Below are positions 56,807-64,000 of a stretch of DNA of 64,000 nt, in pieces (the first letter of the stretch is position 1; each line of letters starts with the position of its first letter). The notes below the pieces were generated by a model that made no database searches, had not been told where the DNA came from, and saw only the letters and a program-made list of their open reading frames with translations. The position numbers and the translations under genes were made by a program. The DNA comes from Thinopyrum elongatum (Eukaryota; Streptophyta; Magnoliopsida; Poales; Poaceae): NCBI GenBank assembly GCA_011799875.1, contig CM022298.1, forward strand, positions 259,401,757 through 259,465,756, in the 5' to 3' direction.

Positions 56807-58870
56807 ATGGCGCCCAACAGGAAGCCCGGAGCTGCAAATCACCCGTCCACCTTGAAGGCTCCGCCGCCCGCGACCGCTGACATCGCGGGGAATGTGGGGG
56901 ATCACGAGGGTGTGGATGCTGCGGGGGGCGTGGTCGGCGCAGACGATGCCGTCACCACCTCCCCCACGGCCGAAGCAGGAACGGGAGGTACCAGGGAAGG
57001 ATAGCATCAGCAACATCCCGACGGCCATGCTCCACAAGATACGGATGGGGGCATCATTCCACCTGAACCCTTCTCCTCGCCAATGGGCACAGCCGCAGTG
57101 ATGATGCTTGTTCTCGGGCGAATCACAACCCTCGGGCCGTCCCCGCTGCGGGCGCGACCGCAGGGCCCGTGCCACCCCTAGGGCGGGCTGACCCAGCTAC
57201 TGTGCCCAACGGAGCCGCTGGCCCTCAGGCGCCTCCGCCGCATCACCATACCATCCAAACGGCTGGTTCGCAGCAGCAAGGGCGCGGTGCGGTCGCCACC
57301 GGCAATGTCAGGAGCTGAGCAACACTACGATCTACATCGTCATCACCTATGCCAAGCACTGCCTCCGAGGCCATGGCGCGGGCCCAACTGCTGTTGAGAT
57401 TTCCACCGGCGGCAGACCAGATGGATGAGTGGCGAGCCACCATCCAAAGTCTGATTGGTTTTGCCAAGATGAAAGGATCACAGCGGGCCAGCCCGCCACG
57501 GCCTTCCCAGGCAGCAACGACGGCTCATGCGGCTGGTCGTGTGGGAGGGGCCACCCTCATGGTTCAATCCCCACCATGGCAAGCCACCCGGGAGCTGCAA
57601 AACCAAGCACCCGATGACGTCTTGATGGCCTCATCAGACCCTCGAGCGCGTCAAGGCCGACAGCATGCCCCGGAGGGCAGGCGAAGGGAAGGCGCGCGCG
57701 TCATCGATGAGCGGCACCGCGACAACCCCCGCCGGTCCAATGGGTGTGATAGCCCCGACATCGATGAGCCCGCGCTCGGAGATAGCGGGTGCCTGCCTTT
57801 CGAGGTTGGGTGCCCTGCCTTCACCCGTGAGCTGCGACAAGTCCGTTGGCCATCCACTCGCACGTTCAAGCCAGAGATACCCGAGAAGTATGATGGGAGA
57901 CTAAACCTGGCAGAGTTCTTGAGCATCTACACCATCGCTGTTCAAGCTGCCGGGGGAAGAGATGAGAAGGTGTTCGCCAACTACTTCCCTTTGGCCCTCA
58001 TGTCAAATGTGAGGTCTTGGCTGATGCACCTGCCGGAGAACTCCATTTCGACCTGGGCTGACCTATGACACGAGTTCATTGGTGCCTTCACGGGCGGCCA
58101 TCAAGAACCAGGGCGGCCCAGCGACTTGCAGCTTCTCCAACAGAAAGAGGGAGAAACTCTATGGAAGTACTTGCAGAGATTCAGCCGAGTCCGCAGAAAT
58201 ATATGAGATATCCACCTAGCCGCCGTGATAGCTGCCTTCCAATCCAACGTGCGCAACCGCAGGATACGTTCCAAGATGAACGTTCGGTTGCCCAAACTGT
58301 GAAGGAGCTCTACACTTTGGTCGACAAATGTGCTCGGGTGGAGGAGGGGAAGAGACTTCCTGGAGAGGAAGATTGCGTCGACATCGACTCAGAAGATGAC
58401 GACGAGACCATCAGTAAGAAGAAGAAGAACAAGAAGCACAACAAGAAGCGCAAGGACAAGACTATGATGACTGTTGAGAAATCAGGCATGCCTAGTACCG
58501 GCAAGAAGGCCAAGGCTGAAGCCCCCGGCAAGGAGGCTACCACATGCGCTGACTGCCGGGAGGTGGCGGCTGCCGAGAAAGCTGGGAAAAGGGATGGACT
58601 GCACTGTAAGATTCATCGGACCAACGGCCATGATCTCCAGGAGTGTCATCAGGTTGAGAAGCTCGTCAAGAGGCAGAAGGCTGAGCATGAGAAGCACGAT
58701 AAGGAAAAAGGTCAGAATGGCGCTGGCGGGAAGGGCCGGGGTGGTGAAGCACATCACCCCGGCAAGGCTCCTCGGAACCAAGGGAAACCCGCCAAAGGCT
58801 GAGAGAAGGAGGATTGCAGTAATGAGAGTGATGGAGGGAATGAAAAGGAAACCTGCGAGCAGGAATTCCA
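56807..58870 (+). pseudogene. RLG-H gag
   Basis: Start at MAPNRKPGAANHPST (56807), as in RLG-D. The N-terminal frame is open to about 57004 and the main frame resumes at 57349 (MPSTASEAMARAQLLLRFPP). Capsid motifs are FKPEIPEKYDGRLNLAEFL and WLMHLPENSISTWADL, then a TGA at 58066 (Cys TGC in RLG-D). A second TGA (near 58206) and a frameshift near 58295 follow. The basic block and zinc motif CX2HX4HX4C (CKIHRTNGHDLQEC) are intact, and the frame 58065-58802 ends with a TGA where RLG-D has CGT. Confidence 0.85.
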
Positions 58871-61671
58871 GAAGGCCACTGATGCCCTGTGCATTGAACG
58901 GGGTGCATCTTTGCACTCCTCTCACCGCCAACTTAAACAGTGGGCGCGTGAAGTCAATGCCGTGGAGCCAGCGGCAGGTTCTCAGAAGCCGCTCAAGTGG
59001 TTGCGCACGCCCATCATCTTTGATGAAGAGGACCACCCCGACCGCATTACTGCGGTAGGGTGCTTACCGTTGTTGGTCTCACCAACGATTCACAACCTCA
59101 AGGTCACGAAGATGCTGGTTGACGGTGGTGCCGGGTTGAATCTGATTTCCCCAAAGGTTATCAGCAAACTCCAGATAGCAGAGGAAGAACTTAAGGCCAC
59201 AGGCACGTTTCAAGGAGTCAATCCCGGCAGGTGCCGTCCAAAGGGAAAGGTTATGTTGCCAATGACATTTGGAGGAGAGTTGAACTACAAAACTAAGAAA
59301 GTTGTGTTTGATGTGGTTGACCTCCCCCTGCCGTACAACGGGATCCTTGGGCGCCCGGCCCTGGCCAAATTCATGGCAGCATCCCACTATGCCTATAACA
59401 CCTTGAAGATGCCAGGACCGATGGGCGTCATTTCCGTTTCGTCGGACAAGAAAGACGTAGTTATTTGCGTGGATAAGATGTACCGGGACGCAGTCGCGAC
59501 AGAGGTCACGGCCGCCAAGGAAGAGCATAGCAAAGGAACTGGCAAGGAATCTGGGAAGCGTACCGCTGTGGAGTGTGCCGCGCCTGTTGATGACATGCCA
59601 AAAAGTTCCAACAGCAAGAGATCCAAGGCTGCTCCACCCCAAGTGAAAAAGGTCACGGCAGGGCTGGCTGGCGCTGATGGTACTTTCACTATCAGCGCCA
59701 CCCTTGATGACAAATAGGAAAGCGCACTCGTTGCCTTCCTGCAGGCGAATATCGATGTGTTTGCCTAGCAACCATCTGATATCCCCGGTGTTCCCAGGGA
59801 GGTAATCGAGCACCACCTTGCTGTCTGCCCACATGCCCGACCCGTCAAGCAGAAGGTTCGGAAGCAGGCCTTGGAGCGGCAGCAGTTTATTGCCGAGAAA
59901 ATCAAGAAACTTAAAGTAGCTGGTTTGGTCAGAGGAGTACTGCATCCAATATGGTTAGCAAACCCAGTGGTTGTGCGCAAGGCTAATGGAAAATGGAGGC
60001 TTTGCATAGATTTCACGGATCTGAACAAGGCATGCCCAAAGGACCCATTTCCCTTGCCGCGCATCAACCAAATCATGGATTCTACTTCAAGATGTGAGTT
60101 GCTCTCTTTTCTGGATGCATACTCTGGATATCATCAGATTTTTATGTACAAGGAAGACAAAGAAAAGACCTCATTCATCACCCCATGCGGCACATACTGC
60201 TTTATGCGCATGCCTTTCAGGTTGAAGAGTGCCGGGTCCGCTTTTGCAAGAGCAGTCCAGATTGGCTTTGAACCATAGTTGCACAGGAACATTGAAGCCT
60301 ATATGGATGATATTGTGGTCAAGACCAAGGATAGATCAACCGTCATCTAGGATTTAGAAGAGACATTTGCTAATCTGCGCAAGATCAACTTGAAACTGAA
60401 TCCGGAGAAGTGCGTGTTGGGTGTTCCCTCCGGCAAGCTACATGGTTTCTTTGTGTCCCACCGTGGGATAGAGGCCAACCCCGATAAGATCAAGGCCACT
60501 GAGTAGATACAGGCACCCAAGACAGTTAAGGATGTGAGGCGTATGACAGGATCCGTTGCCGCGCTTAGCAGATTCATCTCCAAGTCTGCCGAGCGCGCCT
60601 TGCCGTTCTTCGAGATTTTGAAGAGGGCAGGACCCTTGAAGTGGACCCCGGAAGCAGATGGAGCACTGCAGGATTTGAAGGCCTACTTGTCTTCTATGCC
60701 TACATTTGTCGCACCCAAACCACAAGAGCCATTGCTGCTATATCTGGCAGCAACTAATCAAGTGGTTAGTGCGGCCCTAGTGGCACAGCGGGAAGTAGAA
60801 GAAGCATCCACCTCAGCAAGTGTCCCACCCGGGGAAGAGGATGAGAGCGGCCTGGCAAGGCCAGATACGGGTCAGGACATAGAGGAGCACGACAGCGGAA
60901 ACAACCCCAAGGACACGGCAAGGAAGAAGGCGGTGTAGCGCCCAATATACTTCATCAGCTCACTGTTGCAGGGAGCTAGAACCAGGTATTCTGGCGTGCA
61001 AAATTTGATCTTTGGCCTTGTCATGGCCTCAAGGAAACTGCGCCACTACTTCCAAGCCCATGAAATCATGGTTGTCACCCTGCTTCCCGTTGCAAAGGAT
61101 ACTTCGAAACCTAGAGGCCACCGGCAGGATAGTGGAATGGTCATTGGAGTTGTCCAGCTTTGGCCTGAAGTTTGAAAGCACATCAACAATCCAGAGCAGG
61201 GCATTGGCAGAGTTTATTGCAGAATGGATGCCAACCCCTGATGAAGAAGTATTGGAAATAGTTATCCCCCGCAAGGAAGCGCCCCAAGAATGGATCATGT
61301 ATTTCGATGGTGCCTTCTCCCTACAAGGTGCAGGGGCTGGCGTGCTTCTCGTGGCTCCCACTTGAGAGCACCTAAGGTACGTCATCCAGATGCACTTTCC
61401 CCGGGAGGAGGCGACCAACAATACAACAGAATATGAAGGGCTTCTTGCCGGGCTTAGGATTGCCACAGAATTGGGAATCAAGAAGCTGATCATTTGAGGA
61501 GATTCACAACTGGTGGTGAGACAAGTCAACAAGGATTACCAAAGCCCATTGATGGAGGCATACGTCAAGGAAGTGAGAAGATTGGAGGAGCGCTTTGACG
61601 GGTTGCAAACAGAGCATGTACCCCATGCGGAAAACAGCATTGCTGATCACCTGTCAAAGTGCGCTGCGTAG
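58871..61671 (+). pseudogene. RLG-H protease, RT and RNase H
   Basis: Protease, open 58911-59717: LVDGGAGLNLISPKV and LPYNGILGRPALAKFMA, then a TAG. RT: KWRLCIDFTDLNKACPKDPF, FLDAYSGYHQIFMYKED, MRMPFRLKSAGSAFARAVQ, YMDDIVVKTKDRS, KLHGFFVSHRGIEANPDKI. RNase H: YFDGAFSLQGAGAGVLL (Asp), NTTEYEGLLAGLRI (Glu), GDSQLVVRQVNK (Asp) and HAENSIADHLSK, ending at a TAG near 61669. Stops lie at about 59717, 59768, 60279, 60349, 60505, 60938, 61363 and 61496, and a small insertion near 61095 shifts the frame. All key catalytic residues of RT and RNase H are still visible. Confidence 0.88.
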
Positions 61672-61680
61672 AAGCTTCCT

Positions 61681-63177
61681 GTGGAACCAAGAACTTTTGT
61701 TCTCCATCTTACTCAGCCCTCCGCATCCCAGACAACAATGGCTGGAAAGAGGAGGAAATTGGACTCTGGTAAGCCTCTCCTGATAGAGCCTTTCGGGGCT
61801 CCTGGCAGGGACCCTGCCAGAAACAACTCCACTTCGATTGCCGGGCTGCACCCTCCTGCCGGGCCACTGGTCCCCTCGGTCGAGGGATGCGCCCCCACGA
61901 ATGAGGAGGTGCCACTATTCCTCGTTGCCGAGCCTCAGGCTCCAACTTGGGCAAGGCATATAGTCCATTTCCTCCAAACCAGAGAACTTCTCGAAGAGCA
62001 AGAAGAAGCTGAAAGAGTAGCCCGTAGGGCCAGTATGTATCAGTTTGTCGATGACACACCAAGAAGGCCCAATGGTGTGAAATTGAAGTGCATTTGCCAG
62101 GAAGGAGGAAAGGAACTGCTGGCAGAGATACACAAAGGCATGTGCGTCTCCCACATTGGATCAAGGGCTTTGGTTGGGAAAGCATTCCGGCAAGGATTCT
62201 ATTGGCCCACAGCCCTCCAAGATGCGGTTGAGCTCATCACCAAGTGTGAAGCCTGTCAGTTCCATTCCAAAAATATCCATCTGTCTGCCCAAGTACTCCA
62301 GACAATCCCTTTGTCATGGCCTTTTTTGGTCTGGGGGCTCGATATTCTCGGCCCTTTCCCCCGAGCTGCCGGGGGGTTTGAATTCTTGGTCGTTGCAATC
62401 GACAAGTTTACAAAGTGGCCGGAAGTAGATGCCGTGAGAAAGGTGACTACTCAATCAGCTATCAAGTTCTTGAAAGGATTGGTGTGCCGCTTCAGGGTCC
62501 CTGCTCGGATCATCACCGACAACGGCACCCAGTTCATGAGCCGCGCCTTCATGCAATATGTTCATGCCCTCGGAAGCAAGATCTCATTTGCCTCTGTTGC
62601 ACATCCCAGAAGCAATGGACAAGCTGAGAGGGCGAACGCTGAAGTGCTGCGAGGACTCAAGACAAGAATGTTTGATAAGCTGCGGAAGCACGGCAGGCGA
62701 TGGATCGATGAGCTACGAGTGGTTCTTTGGTCCCTCAGAACGACACCAAACCGAGCTACCGGGCAGACTCCCTTCTCCCTAGTCTATGGGGCAGAAGCAG
62801 TTATCCCCACGGAACTCATTTACGGGTCACCTCGAGTGCTTGCCTACGATGAAATAGCGCAGGAACAACACGTGCGTGAAGACGCCGTGCTTCTCGAGGA
62901 GAACCATCTCCGGGCTGCTACGCGTGCTGCACGCTATCAGCAAGCCCCACATCGCTATCATAGCCGCAGGGTCCATGCCCGGTGTTTTGAGGAAGGCGAC
63001 CTTGTCCTTAGGCGCGTTCAATCCGCCAAGGATACAAACAAGCTGTCGTCGAAGTGGGAAGGCCCTTACCAGGTAGTACGAGTCACCAGACCTGGCGCAA
63101 TCCGTCTAGAGACCGGAGATGGCATTCAATTGCAAAACTCATGGAATATTAAGCGTCTCCGCAAGTTCTACCCGTAA
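61681..63177 (+). CDS. RLG-H integrase, intact 498-codon frame with complete DDE triad
   Basis: An open frame in phase with the end of RNase H, separated from it by one TAG. It holds the linker (EPQAPTWARHIVHFLQ), the HHCC zinc finger (HKGMCVSHIGSRAL to CEACQFH), and the rve core with Asp in GLDILGPFP, Asp in ITDNGTQF and Glu in GQAERANAE. The C-terminal domain is RRVHARCFEEGDLVL, then WEGPYQVVRVTRPG, ending RLRKFYP. It would process LTR ends and join cDNA to chromatin. Residues match the expected active site, so this is the best-preserved integrase here. It is still downstream of many stops and could not be made from a normal polyprotein. Confidence 0.9.
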   Translation: MEPRTFVLHLTQPSASQTTMAGKRRKLDSGKPLLIEPFGAPGRDPARNNSTSIAGLHPPAGPLVPSVEGCAPTNEEVPLFLVAEPQAPTWARHIVHFLQTRELLEEQEEAERVARRASMYQFVDDTPRRPNGVKLKCICQEGGKELLAEIHKGMCVSHIGSRALVGKAFRQGFYWPTALQDAVELITKCEACQFHSKNIHLSAQVLQTIPLSWPFLVWGLDILGPFPRAAGGFEFLVVAIDKFTKWPEVDAVRKVTTQSAIKFLKGLVCRFRVPARIITDNGTQFMSRAFMQYVHALGSKISFASVAHPRSNGQAERANAEVLRGLKTRMFDKLRKHGRRWIDELRVVLWSLRTTPNRATGQTPFSLVYGAEAVIPTELIYGSPRVLAYDEIAQEQHVREDAVLLEENHLRAATRAARYQQAPHRYHSRRVHARCFEEGDLVLRRVQSAKDTNKLSSKWEGPYQVVRVTRPGAIRLETGDGIQLQNSWNIKRLRKFYP

Positions 63178-64000
63178 GGCGCGGCTGTCGGGCCCTGCCC
63201 GGCAGCCACCCTTTTGTACAGGCCTTGCCTCAGCTGCATATAACCCCTTGTACAAAGCCAGGCACAGACCCTGAGCAACAGATGAAGCGCTGTGGGCCCC
63301 CGACAAGTTGCATGCATGCATCAGCATATCATAAGCATCGCATGATTCATGTAGATAGGATTGCATGATCATGTAGATAGATTGCATCTGGCATCCTCTT
63401 CATTTGCATAAACTGCAGGCTCCTGCCGTGGACTTCATCCCAGAAAGGGGATGAGGAGACGAGCCAACACCGCAGTCTCCAGCAAGCCAAACAGATAAGT
63501 TCCATCTATTATCCATACATGTTCTGTGAGTAGGACTTGTGCATATGAAAACCTCACCGCCCCGGAAACAAAGGTGCTCCCATCTACTGACGCGAACGTT
63601 GCTTCAGTCAGGATGGTCGTAGTGGCCTTTGGCTGAAAGGGGTTGGTGGGGGGCTGGTCTCTCCCAATGGGTTTTGCGCCCGGCAGGCTCAGCCTCACAG
63701 CAGCAGTCCTATGGGGTACCGGCAAGGTAGCTTACCGGGATCCACTTGTTTACATGAAAGTATGGAGGTGTTTCACCTCTGCATGGATATCGGACATGCA
63801 CAAGTGCCCGGCAAAGCTTATCTTTTTCATTAATATGCTGATCAACAAGTACAAATCTCACGGAACATAAACATGGATACGAGAGATTACATTATTTGAA
63901 CTAATATTTGGCAAGTGCCTACAGATTTAAGATTGAAAAAAGATAAGTGCCCCGTGATCTCCTCTTTTCATTTTCCCTCCGCCAGGTATTGCGGTGGGAA
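63178..64000. other. RLG-H spacer after integrase
   Basis: Non-coding and homologous to 42854-43650 in RLG-D. The window ends before the expected antisense gene, polypurine tract and 3' LTR. Confidence 0.7.

Larger units (their letters stand above)
55801..64000 (+). mobile_element. RLG-H: gypsy element of the RLG-D family, 3' end outside the window
   Basis: 5' LTR at 55801-56706, primer-binding site, gag, protease, RT, RNase H and integrase (end 63177), then the spacer shared with RLG-D. It is the only D-family copy here with RNase H, so it serves as the reference for the RLG-D deletion. Its antisense gene and 3' LTR would lie to the right of 64000. It is nested in LTR-G. Confidence 0.93.

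Noticed and set aside
1..64000. tRNA, rRNA or other RNA genes
   Set aside because: No sequence with the expected conserved boxes or folds was recognised on either strand.

Overview
This window is intergenic DNA from a large grass genome. LTR termini, inverted repeats and minisatellites resemble Triticeae (wheat, Aegilops, barley) repeats; that assignment is from memory, not a search. I see no intact single-copy host gene, RNA gene or CRISPR array. Nearly every base belongs to a nest of transposable elements: Ty3/gypsy LTR retrotransposons of Tat-like organisation plus two CACTA-type DNA elements. I use working labels: RLG-A to RLG-F and RLG-H (gypsy), DTC-1 and DTC-2 (CACTA-like), LTR-G (LTR fragment).

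Layout. 1-14725: RLG-A on the minus strand, an internally deleted element (RNase H and integrase remain), split by RLG-B (3854-13085, complete, minus, target duplication CCGGG). 14726-17890: right part of DTC-1, carrying a spliced B3-like gene. 17891-48583: RLG-C (minus; same LTR family as A), broken by RLG-D (22426-46070, plus), itself broken by RLG-E (26886-40522, plus, target duplication TACTG). 48584-49045: remnant of RLG-F (B family) into which C inserted. 49046-54583: DTC-2, inserted in the LTR of F, with minisatellites and an F-box/FBD-like gene fragment. 54584-55800: a reversed LTR fragment (LTR-G). 55801-64000: RLG-H (D family), which runs off the right edge. Everything therefore traces back to successive insertions into one old element, F.

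Gene content. Sense strands carry gag, an aspartic protease, reverse transcriptase, RNase H and integrase in that order, all with stops or frameshifts. Elements A to E also carry a gene on the opposite strand between pol (or where pol should be) and the 3' LTR. Four of these five have a TATA box before the start codon (the start of the fifth, in C, is missing), and two have clear multi-exon GT-AG structure. In B, C and E they encode a related protein resembling the 'putative gypsy type transposon' domain; in D a glycine/arginine-rich B3-like protein; in A a short AT-hook-like protein.

B and C keep gag, protease and the antisense gene but have no RT, RNase H or integrase, so they would depend on proteins supplied in trans. 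D has lost RNase H by an in-frame deletion. Many stop codons look like CGA-to-TGA or CAG-to-TAG changes, as expected of decay of methylated DNA.
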